Positions 24,862-31,883 of a DNA stretch of 38,620 bases are shown here, piece by piece. The translations under genes were made by a program, and so were the position numbers. Within the stretch, counting starts at the first letter, position 1. Each line of letters begins with the position of its first letter. The notes under the pieces were generated by a model. It searched no databases. It saw only the letters and a program-made list of their open reading frames with translations, and was not told where the DNA came from. Origin of the DNA: WJKQ01 sp043810515 (GTDB taxonomy: Bacteria > Patescibacteriota > Gracilibacteria > UBA1369 > LOWO2-01-FULL-3); the NCBI GenBank assembly GCA_043810515.1, contig JBDRNZ010000034.1, forward strand, positions 1 through 38,620, in the 5' to 3' direction.

Positions 24862-25689
24862 TTAAGCTGTCAGAGCGGTTCTCATTACTTCAAGAGGAGC
24901 TTCTTTTCCTGTCCATATTTTAAATTGCTCGACAGCCTGATAAAGAAGCATTTTATCTCCCGCAATCACGGTTTTCCCAAGGCTCTCCGCGATCTTCAGC
25001 AAAGGCGTCAAAAACCCCTCACCGCCTTTCCCGTACGAAATATCCATCACAACACCAAAGCTGCCGACAAAATCCTTATGGCAAAAATCCGGCAACTCTT
25101 CCGGATTCGGATTATTCGCCCAGACAGAAGTCGCGTTTATGAGAATATCACCTCCACGATTGTCATCCCACGGAATACTAATCACTTCCGTCCCAAACAT
25201 TCCGGAAAACTCCGCAGCGATTTTATCCGCTTTTTCTATCGTTCTGTTTTTTATAAAAACCCGCGCACTGTCTTTAAGAAGTCCGTAAGCAATTGCCCTC
25301 GCCGCCCCGCCCGCACCCAAAACCACGACCGTTTTTCCGGACAAACTTCCCGCCCCCTCCGCCATAGCCCTCACGGCTCCAGAAAAATCCGTATTATACC
25401 CCCACAAAAACCCGCCTTTATTTAAAACCGTATTTACCGCTCCTATCTTCTCAGCATCCTCATCAAGAAAATCCAGACACTTTATCACGGCTTCCTTGTA
25501 GGGCAAAGAAACAGACAGTCCGTCCACAGGCTCGTGTTTTACCTGTTCCATAAATTCGGCAAGCCCATCCTCAGGAATTTCAAAAACCCCGTACTGCGCA
25601 TCGATCCCCAAAGCCTTAAAAGCCGCATTATGCATAGCCGGCGACAGCGAATGACCGGCAGGGTATGCTAAAATCCCGTATTGCTTCAT
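24862..25689 (-). CDS. aroE: shikimate dehydrogenase (NADP+)
   Basis: AroE reduces 3-dehydroshikimate to shikimate in the chorismate pathway. The 275-aa product carries the substrate site SLSPAMHNAAF, the catalytic Lys in SVSLPYKEAV, GAVNTV, NTDFSGAVRA, the Rossmann motif VVLGAGGAARAIAYGL, an NRT cofactor-phosphate clamp and the closing GDKMLLYQAVEQFKIWTG. In place of the common MP[ST]KE loop it reads LPYKE. It starts 6 bp after the SPFH gene's stop on the same strand, so a two-gene unit is likely. No other shikimate genes are in the window. Confidence 0.95.
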   Translation of the reverse strand: MKQYGILAYPAGHSLSPAMHNAAFKALGIDAQYGVFEIPEDGLAEFMEQVKHEPVDGLSVSLPYKEAVIKCLDFLDEDAEKIGAVNTVLNKGGFLWGYNTDFSGAVRAMAEGAGSLSGKTVVVLGAGGAARAIAYGLLKDSARVFIKNRTIEKADKIAAEFSGMFGTEVISIPWDDNRGGDILINATSVWANNPNPEELPDFCHKDFVGSFGVVMDISYGKGGEGFLTPLLKIAESLGKTVIAGDKMLLYQAVEQFKIWTGKEAPLEVMRTALTA

Positions 25690-25695
25690 AGAGAT

Positions 25696-26463
25696 TTATT
25701 TATTCTCCCCAAATTTATCGGCAATCTTCTCAACCGCCCGCAGAACTTCGAGAGGCATCATCCATATTGTCGTGTTTGATTGGTCGGATGAAAGATCATT
25801 TATTGACTGCAAAGTTCGAAGATGAAGAGCTCCGGGTGAATCCGACAAGGTTTTTGCCGCTTTCGCAAGGTTCTCACTGGCCATAACTTCTCCCTCAGCT
25901 TTAATGATAACAGCTTTTTTCTCACGTTCCGCTTCGGCGACCTTTGCCATTGTTCTTTTAAGATCTGACGGAAGAACGATATCTTTAAGTTCAACGGATT
26001 CGACTTTTATTCCCCATGGATCAGTAGCCTTATCGATAATAAGCCTGATGCTATCCGCAATTTGGTCGCGGTTTTTTAAAAGGTCATCCAGACTCACTTC
26101 ACCAACAGCGTTTCGCATTGTCGTCTGCGCCATCTGGCTGATCGCATAATAAAAATTTTCGACCTCTAAAACGGCTTTGGCAGCATCACTGACCTTATAA
26201 TAAATAACCGCGTTTATCGTAACTGAAATATTATCCTCCGTAATGGCTTCCTGATCAGGAACATCCACGGCCTTTACGCGGATATCAACATTCACAAGTT
26301 TCTGAAAAATAGGGATCACGATCCTCCACCCGGGAGGCGCAATTTTTTGAAATTTTCCAAGAGCAAATTTCACGCCGCGCTGATATTGTTTTATCTCTTT
26401 TATGCTCACGAGAATCAGCAGAACAACAAACCCGATAATGTAATAATAAAACGGTACAGTCAT
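25696..26463 (-). CDS. SPFH/stomatin-like membrane protein (slipin)
   Basis: The 255-aa product has an N-terminal membrane hairpin/helix (VPFYYYIIGFVVLLILVSI), then the SPFH (band 7) domain: EIKQYQRGVKFALGKFQKIAPPGWRIVIPIFQKLVNVDIRVKAVDVPDQEAITEDN, VYYKVSDAAKA-type strand segments, MRNAVGEVSLDDLLKNRDQI and GIKVESVELKDIVLP, followed by a coiled coil rich in Ala/Glu/Lys. Slipins organise membrane microdomains and often partner with an NfeD protein; no nfeD is adjacent here. A TATAAT box with TTGATA 15 bp further up (26478-26504) lies upstream. The leader would be about 7-8 nt. Confidence 0.9.
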   Translation of the reverse strand: MTVPFYYYIIGFVVLLILVSIKEIKQYQRGVKFALGKFQKIAPPGWRIVIPIFQKLVNVDIRVKAVDVPDQEAITEDNISVTINAVIYYKVSDAAKAVLEVENFYYAISQMAQTTMRNAVGEVSLDDLLKNRDQIADSIRLIIDKATDPWGIKVESVELKDIVLPSDLKRTMAKVAEAEREKKAVIIKAEGEVMASENLAKAAKTLSDSPGALHLRTLQSINDLSSDQSNTTIWMMPLEVLRAVEKIADKFGENK

Positions 26464-26529
26464 TTTCGTATTGTTAAATTATATTTGCGGGCAAAGCCTA
26501 TCAATTTCCCGCAGAAAAATCCACCCTAC

Positions 26530-26558
26530 TTGAGAAAAAGCTGAAAAAATGGTATTAT
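26530..26558 (+). promoter_or_regulatory. leaderless-type promoter of the mscS gene
   Basis: TTGAGA, a 17-bp spacer and TATTAT on the plus strand. The -10 ends 6 nt before ATG 26565, so transcription is predicted to start at the ATG itself. Confidence 0.6.
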
Positions 26559-26564
26559 ATAGCT

Positions 26565-27602
26565 ATGTTAACAGCTTATGCGCAAAACGCGGCAAGTGAT
26601 GTGGCAGGCGAGACAGCTTCCGAATTGGCAAACCTGATAGAGCTGGTTATTACGAAAATACCACTCTGGATAGCGGCTTTTATAGTAATACTGATTTCGG
26701 TCATCGTCGCAAAAATCGCCAGAAGAATGGTTGAAAACAAGCTCGCGCAAAGCGGTATCGAAGAGGAACATAAAGAATTGCAGATACTTGGAGGGAGGCT
26801 TACTTATACAGGTATTCTGGTTTTGGGAATAACAGTCGGTTTGAAAATCGCGGGAATAGATCTCACTACGATTATCGCGGCCGGAGCGTTTGGTATAGGT
26901 TTTGCGCTGAAAGATCTTATTATGAATTTTTTGGCCGGAATGATGATATTGATAAGCCGCCATTTTACGATAGGGGATTTTATAAACATCGGCGGCACTA
27001 TAGGCAGGGTAACGGAAATCCAATCAAGAGTCACAATTCTTCAGGCTACTGACGGAACAAAAGTAATCGTGCCGAACGCGGATATTTTTAAAAAACAGGT
27101 CACAAGTTTCACGAGCAATCCATTCAGGAGAATAGAGTTGCTGGTTAATGTCGGATACGACTATAATCTCGAAAACGCCCTGAAAGTATGTATGCACGCC
27201 GCAAAAGCAACTAAAGGAGTTTTAGCGGAACCGCATCCGGCAGTTTTGGTAAGCGAATTTGGAGATGCGGGAGTTGAAATCAAGATAAGAGTATGGGTTG
27301 AATCCAAAGGTGGCTGGCTAAAAATAAAGAGCGAACTTGCCCAGAATGTAACAGCGGCCTTCAGTGAATATGGAATAGACATGCCTTGGTCTACAATGAC
27401 TATCGGATTTGAAAAAGATCTTGTAAACGAGGAGAAAATGTTTAAGGGGCCAGAGCCGCAAGTGTCTCCACAGCAGCCTCAAGCTCCTTTGCGGCAGCTT
27501 TCAACACAAGCGGCCGCACAGCCTCAGGCAACAAATACACCAGCCCTCGCCGAACAGGAAATAGAAATAGAAAGGCCTTTGAAACCGTTAGGCGAACAAT
27601 AA
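26565..27602 (+). CDS. mscS: MscS-family small-conductance mechanosensitive channel
   Basis: It releases osmolytes on hypo-osmotic shock. The 345-aa product has three N-terminal helices (about residues 25-52, 75-95, 96-125) with the pore-lining TM3 segment AAGAFGIGFALKDLIMNFLAGMMI, then the beta domain HFTIGDFINIGGTIGRVTEIQSRVTILQATDGTKVIVPNADIF and the alpha/beta vestibule domain (RIELLVNVGYDYNLENALKV...IKIRVWVESKG). The last 60 residues are a low-complexity Pro/Gln/Ala tail (about 288-345), an added cytosolic extension. No Shine-Dalgarno is present. A minus-strand terminator abuts its stop codon. Confidence 0.94.
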   Translation: MLTAYAQNAASDVAGETASELANLIELVITKIPLWIAAFIVILISVIVAKIARRMVENKLAQSGIEEEHKELQILGGRLTYTGILVLGITVGLKIAGIDLTTIIAAGAFGIGFALKDLIMNFLAGMMILISRHFTIGDFINIGGTIGRVTEIQSRVTILQATDGTKVIVPNADIFKKQVTSFTSNPFRRIELLVNVGYDYNLENALKVCMHAAKATKGVLAEPHPAVLVSEFGDAGVEIKIRVWVESKGGWLKIKSELAQNVTAAFSEYGIDMPWSTMTIGFEKDLVNEEKMFKGPEPQVSPQQPQAPLRQLSTQAAAQPQATNTPALAEQEIEIERPLKPLGEQ

Positions 27603-27627
27603 AAAACCCCCACTTGGTAAGAGGGGG
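27601..27627 (-). terminator. rho-independent terminator on the minus strand
   Basis: On the minus strand CCCCCTCTT-ACC-AAGTGGGGG (one mismatch) is followed by TTTTTT, whose last bases overlap the mscS stop codon. It lacks a T tract on the plus strand, so it ends an RNA coming from 27.6-27.9 kb towards mscS. Confidence 0.75.
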
Positions 27628-27873
27628 TCAAACCCAAACTCGATTCAACTGTAATTTTTGTTTTTGTTTCAGCTGAGAGTTTTTTGCGAGTTTATTTTTG
27701 TTTTCAGGAGACCAATCCCTAGATTTTTTCAACCTTGCTTCGGACAGTATTTTTAGTCGCGCCTGCGACCGTCTGTTGACGTGGCTTACTACCCAATTAA
27801 AAATCAGGGAAGACACCAGACTCATCCCGTAAAGGGAAGCTACAATTCGGCCCAGCTGGTCAGGAAGGACCAT
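27628..27873 (-). CDS. uncertain ORF in a hairpin-rich segment
   Basis: An 81-residue frame (MVLPDQLGRIVASLYGMSLV...), with a hydrophobic N-terminal half and a Lys/Gln-rich tail, ends with TGA directly against the terminator hairpin. I recognise no family. It lacks a Shine-Dalgarno, and several short perfect hairpins cut through it, so it may be an accidental open frame in a structured RNA. The start could also be at 27918, within the long hairpin. Confidence 0.25.
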   Translation of the reverse strand: MVLPDQLGRIVASLYGMSLVSSLIFNWVVSHVNRRSQARLKILSEARLKKSRDWSPENKNKLAKNSQLKQKQKLQLNRVWV

Positions 27874-27926
27874 CGCAAAGTGTGAAAGGTGGCAAGGACA
27901 GGGGGGTGTCCATACCACCTTTCACA
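27628..27926 (-). ncRNA. candidate structured RNA of unknown class
   Basis: The segment contains a 46-nt hairpin (27881-27926) with 12-bp perfect arms TGTGAAAGGTGG/CCACCTTTCACA and an inner GGACA/TGTCC stem. Further hairpins follow: TGGTC/GACCA (27857-27872), TCCC-GTAAA-GGGA (27825-27837), and two abutting ones, GTCGC-GCCT-GCGAC (27756-27769) and CGTC-TGTT-GACG (27770-27781). The terminator at 27601-27627 sets the minus-strand direction. The signatures of tmRNA, RNase P, SRP and 6S RNA are not evident. The 5' end is unknown. Confidence 0.35.
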
Positions 27927-28082
27927 CCTCGCAAACCAATATTTTAATGTTCCAAAACCCGCGTCTCTAATGGCATATTACCATCATCAATATCAAACCA
28001 AATCACAACACTATATCAACTCCTTCAAGATAACTCAACTAATACGGGTGGACAGGTTTATAGTTATTTTATAACTTAAAGC
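27927..28082. other. AT-rich divergent spacer
   Basis: No gene is seen. It holds a small palindrome GTTAT-TTT-ATAAC (28063-28075) and several A/T-rich hexamers that could serve a minus-strand promoter for the structured segment, none convincing. Confidence 0.3.
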
Positions 28083-28110
28083 TGGACATCGTGACCTTTT
28101 CTGCTAAACT
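28083..28110 (+). promoter_or_regulatory. candidate promoter of the serine dehydratase operon
   Basis: TGGACA, a 16-bp spacer and TAAACT. The predicted leader of about 17 nt contains GGAA...TTCC (28111-28123), a small palindrome. It has no Shine-Dalgarno. Confidence 0.4.
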
Positions 28111-28133
28111 GGAAAAAAGTTCCAATTTGCAGA

Positions 28134-28820
28134 ATGAACAATCTTTCCATTTTCGACATTGCGGGCCCGATTATGGTGGGGCCGTCCAGCTCGCATACTG
28201 CGGGAGCGTGCAAAATAGGACAGTTTGCCAGAGCGCTTTTTCACGGCACTCCGAACAAGGCTACGTTTTATCTGCACGGTTCTTTCGGTAAAGTTTACAA
28301 AGGTCATGCGACTGACAGAGCTCTTCTGGCGGGAGTAATGAAGCTACGAACCAGCGACCCTAAAATCAAAAACAGCTTTGCCCTGGCAAAACAAAAAAAC
28401 ATAAATTATAAATTCATAGTTAAAGATCTGGGGGAAAAATACCACCCAAATACGGTAAAAGTGGTGCTTGCAAATTCCAAAAGAAAAATTGAGGTTACGG
28501 GGTCATCTGTGGGCGGCGGAATTATTGAAATAAATAAAATAGACAATTTTGAAGTTCTACTTAAGGGCCGCGCCGGAAAATACCTGTCGCTTATAATTCA
28601 GCATGATAAAAACCCTAAAATTATACCAAGGCTTATTAAAGCTCTTAATAAAATCGGAATACAGATCGTCGGTATTGAAAAAACAAACTACAAAAACAAA
28701 ACATTAAGTGTTTTAAGCACGGAAGGCAGAAGAATAACGCTTCCGGAAGTTATCGAGCTCGAACGAAACAGCGAAGGCGTTGATTATATAAGATCATTAT
28801 CAAAACTTGAAAAACAATAA
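28134..28820 (+). CDS. sdaAB: L-serine dehydratase, iron-sulfur-dependent, beta subunit
   Basis: With the alpha subunit it deaminates L-serine to pyruvate and ammonia. The 228-aa product starts with SIFDIAGPIMVGPSSSHTAGACKIG, the substrate-binding SSSHT signature, continues with GSFGKVYKGHATDRALLAG, has VGGGIIEINKID mid-protein, and ends in an ACT-type regulatory domain (about residues 150-222; SLIIQHDKNPKIIPRLIKALNKIGIQIVGIE). The two-gene alpha/beta form is the one found in Firmicutes. It is followed 2 nt later by the alpha subunit gene. Confidence 0.93.
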   Translation: MNNLSIFDIAGPIMVGPSSSHTAGACKIGQFARALFHGTPNKATFYLHGSFGKVYKGHATDRALLAGVMKLRTSDPKIKNSFALAKQKNINYKFIVKDLGEKYHPNTVKVVLANSKRKIEVTGSSVGGGIIEINKIDNFEVLLKGRAGKYLSLIIQHDKNPKIIPRLIKALNKIGIQIVGIEKTNYKNKTLSVLSTEGRRITLPEVIELERNSEGVDYIRSLSKLEKQ

Positions 28821-28822
28821 TT

Positions 28823-29722
28823 ATGAAATACGAATTTCATACAGCATCACACGCGCTTGAAATTGCAAAAAAATACAGAATCACAATATCCGAACTCGCA
28901 AAACGCTACGAATCCGAGCGCGCCCAAAAATCCACAAGCACAATACGCAACAAAATGAAAGTTACAAGAGACGTGATGTACGACGCGGTCAAAAGAGGGG
29001 TTAAATCATCACATATTTCACAATCCGGAATGTCCGGAACCGACGCTCACAAAATGTTCAACAGTTTAGAAAAGATGGACAAAATGATGGGCAATAAAAC
29101 CACCATAAGAGCAATGGCCTACGCTATGGCCGTAGGGGAGGAGAATTCCCGAATGGGCAGAATAGTGGCGTTTCCGACAGCGGGAGGAGCGGGGGTTGTG
29201 CCCGGAGTACTTTTCAGCTGCAGCGAACATTTTAAAGCGGGAAAAAGAAGACTGCTTAGAGGAATGTTTACGGCTGCAGCGGTTGGACTATTGATTGCAG
29301 AAAACGCAACAATATCGGCCGCAAAAGGCGGCTGTCAGGCGGAAGTCGGCGCGGCCGCCGCCATGGCGGCGGCCGGCCTTACCGAAATGAGAAACGGCAC
29401 TCCGCACCAGTGTTTTGATGCGGCAGCCATCGCGCTAAAAAGTTATCTCGGTCTCGCCTGCGACACAATCGGAGGACTTGTAGAAGTTCCATGCATCAAG
29501 AGAAACGCAATAGGATGCATGGCGGCAATAGGCGCTTCTGACATAGTCATGTCCGGCATAAAAAGCTACGTACCTTTTGACGAAGTCGTAAAATCAATGA
29601 ATAATATTGCCCAGATGATGTCGCCAAAAATCAGGGAAACAGCAATGGGCGGTCTGGCCGTCACAAAAACCGGAAACAAAATAAAAAGAAAATACGGACT
29701 GCCAATAAACGACGAAATATAA
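28823..29722 (+). CDS. sdaAA: L-serine dehydratase, iron-sulfur-dependent, alpha subunit
   Basis: The catalytic [4Fe-4S] subunit. The 299-aa product has SGMSGTDAHKMFN near residue 68, GRIVAFPTAGGAGVVPGVLF, NATISAAKGGCQAEVGAAAAMAAAG, and DTIGGLVEVPCIKRNAIGCMAAIGASD. The cysteines in GGCQ, CDTIGG, VPC and IGC include the expected cluster ligands. It ends GGLAVTKTGNKIKRKYG. The start overlaps no gene; a 2-nt gap to sdaAB implies coupling. It supplies pyruvate and ammonia from serine. purN follows 10 nt downstream on the same strand. Confidence 0.94.
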   Translation: MKYEFHTASHALEIAKKYRITISELAKRYESERAQKSTSTIRNKMKVTRDVMYDAVKRGVKSSHISQSGMSGTDAHKMFNSLEKMDKMMGNKTTIRAMAYAMAVGEENSRMGRIVAFPTAGGAGVVPGVLFSCSEHFKAGKRRLLRGMFTAAAVGLLIAENATISAAKGGCQAEVGAAAAMAAAGLTEMRNGTPHQCFDAAAIALKSYLGLACDTIGGLVEVPCIKRNAIGCMAAIGASDIVMSGIKSYVPFDEVVKSMNNIAQMMSPKIRETAMGGLAVTKTGNKIKRKYGLPINDEI

Positions 29723-29732
29723 ATATATAAAT

Positions 29733-30320
29733 ATGTTTAGAATAGGAGTTCTCGCATCAACAAAAGGAACAGATCTGCAGGCGATCATAGACGAAATGAA
29801 GGCGAACCGCATGCCCGGAATAGAACTTGCCATTGTCATCAGCAACAAAAAAGACGCTTACGCCTTAAAACGCGCGAAAGACCAAGGCTTCAAGACGCTT
29901 TTCATCGACCCAAAAGATAAAAGCCGCGAGCAGTTTGACATGGAAATAGCCCATATTCTCGAGGAAAACAAAGTCGACCTCGTAGTTCTCATCGGCTACA
30001 TGCGCATTCTTTCAAAACCTTTCGTCCAAAAATTCAAAAGAAAAATCATAAACGTCCATCCGGCCCTTATCCCCAAATTTTCAGGAAAATCCTACTTCGG
30101 CTCAAACGTCCACGAAGCCGTCCTGTCGGCAGGAGAGAAAGAAACCGGCATGACGATCCATTATATCGATGAAAACGTCGATACGGGCGAAATAATCCTT
30201 CAGAAAACCTGCCCCGTCACTCCCAAAGACACCCCCGAAACCTTAAAAGAAAAAGTCCAGGCCCTGGAAAAAAAATACTACCCACAGGTTATCCGCATGC
30301 TTGCAAAATCAGCGGCCTGA
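29733..30320 (+). CDS. purN: phosphoribosylglycinamide formyltransferase
   Basis: PurN formylates GAR from 10-formyl-THF, the third step of purine synthesis. The 195-aa product shows the phosphate loop GVLASTKGTDLQAIIDEM (a variant of the usual GSGxGSNLQ), LVVLIGYMRILSKPF, the catalytic INVHPALIPKFSG (Asn-His), and TGMTIHYIDENVDTGEIILQ with the catalytic Asp. It lies directly after sdaAA with no Shine-Dalgarno. The purP genes later in the window act later in the same pathway. Its 3' end overlaps a convergent hypothetical gene by 12 bp. Confidence 0.93.
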   Translation: MFRIGVLASTKGTDLQAIIDEMKANRMPGIELAIVISNKKDAYALKRAKDQGFKTLFIDPKDKSREQFDMEIAHILEENKVDLVVLIGYMRILSKPFVQKFKRKIINVHPALIPKFSGKSYFGSNVHEAVLSAGEKETGMTIHYIDENVDTGEIILQKTCPVTPKDTPETLKEKVQALEKKYYPQVIRMLAKSAA

Positions 30321-30701
30321 ATTCTCATCCTCTTGATCCAAGCAACTGCCAGCCTGCCTTCTGCACTTCTGAACAAGGGCATCAATATTAGAATTATCAC
30401 AAGCCCGAACTTTCTTTATCGCAGCGTTAACAGTGCGGCGATCTCCAACCGCTCTTACTAACGCAGCTCTTTGTGTATCAAGAAAGATACGTAAACATGA
30501 TATTCCGCTTGAAGTTACAGCTAAAACTGTTTCATCAATTTTACGTTGAACCATATCCTTCCGACCATTGTTATTCCAGCAATCAATATGCAACCCAAGA
30601 ATTTTCGCTGCAGCCAACAGATTTACCGGATTCTCAAAGGTGTCATCGTCCTCCTCCTCATCATCATACTCAAAGGCCTCTCGTTCCAAGCGCCTCACCA
30701 T
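30309..30701 (-). CDS. hypothetical protein
   Basis: The 130-aa product begins with a short basic stretch, then a strongly acidic run (YDDEEEDDD), and then a helical Cys-containing region with no motif I recognise. It converges on purN with a 12-bp overlap and diverges from the hypothetical gene at 30818. TTGAAG-17-TAGTTT lies upstream on the minus strand. Coding is plausible but unproven. Confidence 0.45.
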   Translation of the reverse strand: MVRRLEREAFEYDDEEEDDDTFENPVNLLAAAKILGLHIDCWNNNGRKDMVQRKIDETVLAVTSSGISCLRIFLDTQRAALVRAVGDRRTVNAAIKKVRACDNSNIDALVQKCRRQAGSCLDQEDENSGR

Positions 30702-30817
30702 ATAGTATTTTTTAATTTTAGAAAATAAAACTACACAAATTCTCCCATCTCTTCAAAATTATAAAGTTGACATTTCATGAGGAATAAGGCATTTTCTATC
30801 GCCAAACAATCAAAATC

Positions 30818-31132
30818 ATGTCAGAAATTATCACAGAACGCGAACAAAGATTTCTTTCCTCAACAGAAACAGGAAAAAATGTCCTGACGGCCATCAGATT
30901 TATTAATCAAAGACTGGTTAAAGCCGCTTCCCGCAGTGAAGTTGTACAAATAGCTCAGGATTCAAACCATCAAATCCGGGAAATTTTAGGAGGAAAGGAA
31001 AAACTTTCCAATGAGGAGCTTAAAATCAGAGATTTTGCCTACGGTATAATCACAAAAATAGCGGCCCAGGTATTGGCCAACCTGGCTCAACCTACATACC
31101 TCGCCACTTCCAGTGATACTTCACAGCGCTAG
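30818..31132 (+). CDS. hypothetical helical protein
   Basis: The 104-aa product (MSEIITEREQRFLSSTETGK...) is predicted to be mostly helical, with no membrane segment and no recognised motif. A TTGACA lies upstream in the 116-bp divergent spacer, but the matching -10 is poor. Its last 41 bp overlap the end of the convergent GT2 gene, which makes one of the two C-termini constrained by the other. Confidence 0.5.
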   Translation: MSEIITEREQRFLSSTETGKNVLTAIRFINQRLVKAASRSEVVQIAQDSNHQIREILGGKEKLSNEELKIRDFAYGIITKIAAQVLANLAQPTYLATSSDTSQR

Positions 31133-31883
31133 CCAGGTGATACCACGAAATTTTCTTAAAAAGAAGCCTGAAGAAAGACCCCTCGCTCAGCCTTTTATGG
31201 TAATGCGTTGCAACCGCTTCGGGATAATACACGACTTTGTATCCCGCCTCCTCAACTTTCCTGCATAAATCAAAATCCTCCATAAACAAAAAATACCTCT
31301 CATCAAAGCCGCGCACTTTATCAAAAATCTCCTTCGGGATCATCATAAACGCGCCGGTTATCAGATCAACCTCCTGCGTGCTTTTGTGGTTAAAATCACC
31401 CATGATATAATTTTTGTACCTTCTGCTGAATGGCCAGATCCGTTTCAGAAAACTTCGCTTAATAAAAAGATCAAAAAACCTGAAATGTCTCCTGCACGAC
31501 TGCTGAATTTCGCCGTTGTGGTACATGAGTTTCGGCCCCACCATTCCGGCTTCTTTGTGCGCGTCCAGATAATCGACAAGCTTCTGCAGAGTGTCCGGCT
31601 CGACGGTAATATCCGTGTTTAAAATCAGTATGTATTTGCCTTTAGCCTCGCGCGCCGCAAAATTATGCCCGCCGCCATATCCCAGATTTTTTCCCGGCTC
31701 GACAAGCTTGATATCGCCTTTCTCAGCCGAGGATTTGAGATAATCCAGACTCTCGTCGCTTGAATTGTTGTCGCAGAAGATGATTTCGAAATCAAAGTCC
31801 GTTTTGCTTTTCTGCAGCGCCTCGACGCATAGTCTCGGAAAATATTTCTGGTTGTAATTAACTACCGTGATTGATAATTTCAT
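31092..31883 (-). CDS. GT2-family glycosyltransferase (rhamnosyltransferase-like)
   Basis: The 263-aa product is an inverting GT-A enzyme: LSITVVNYNQKYF at the start, IIFCDNNSSDESLDYL, EPGKNLGYGGGHNFAAREAKGKYILILNTDITVEPDTL (the DxD equivalent is NTD), LITGAFMMIPKEIFDKVRGFDERYFLFMEDFDLCRKVEEAGYKVVYYPEAVATHYH. This pattern is typical of WbbL-like rhamnosyl- or related transferases that build surface polysaccharide; the true donor cannot be read from sequence. It overlaps the upstream nucleotidyltransferase gene by ATGA, so the two are translationally coupled. Confidence 0.9.
   Translation of the reverse strand: MKLSITVVNYNQKYFPRLCVEALQKSKTDFDFEIIFCDNNSSDESLDYLKSSAEKGDIKLVEPGKNLGYGGGHNFAAREAKGKYILILNTDITVEPDTLQKLVDYLDAHKEAGMVGPKLMYHNGEIQQSCRRHFRFFDLFIKRSFLKRIWPFSRRYKNYIMGDFNHKSTQEVDLITGAFMMIPKEIFDKVRGFDERYFLFMEDFDLCRKVEEAGYKVVYYPEAVATHYHKRLSEGSFFRLLFKKISWYHLASAVKYHWKWRGM

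Noticed and set aside
27601..27930. tmRNA (ssrA)
   Set aside because: Terminator and size fit, but no tRNA-like ends with CCA, no GGTTCGA-type T arm and no tag frame ending in LAA-like residues were found.
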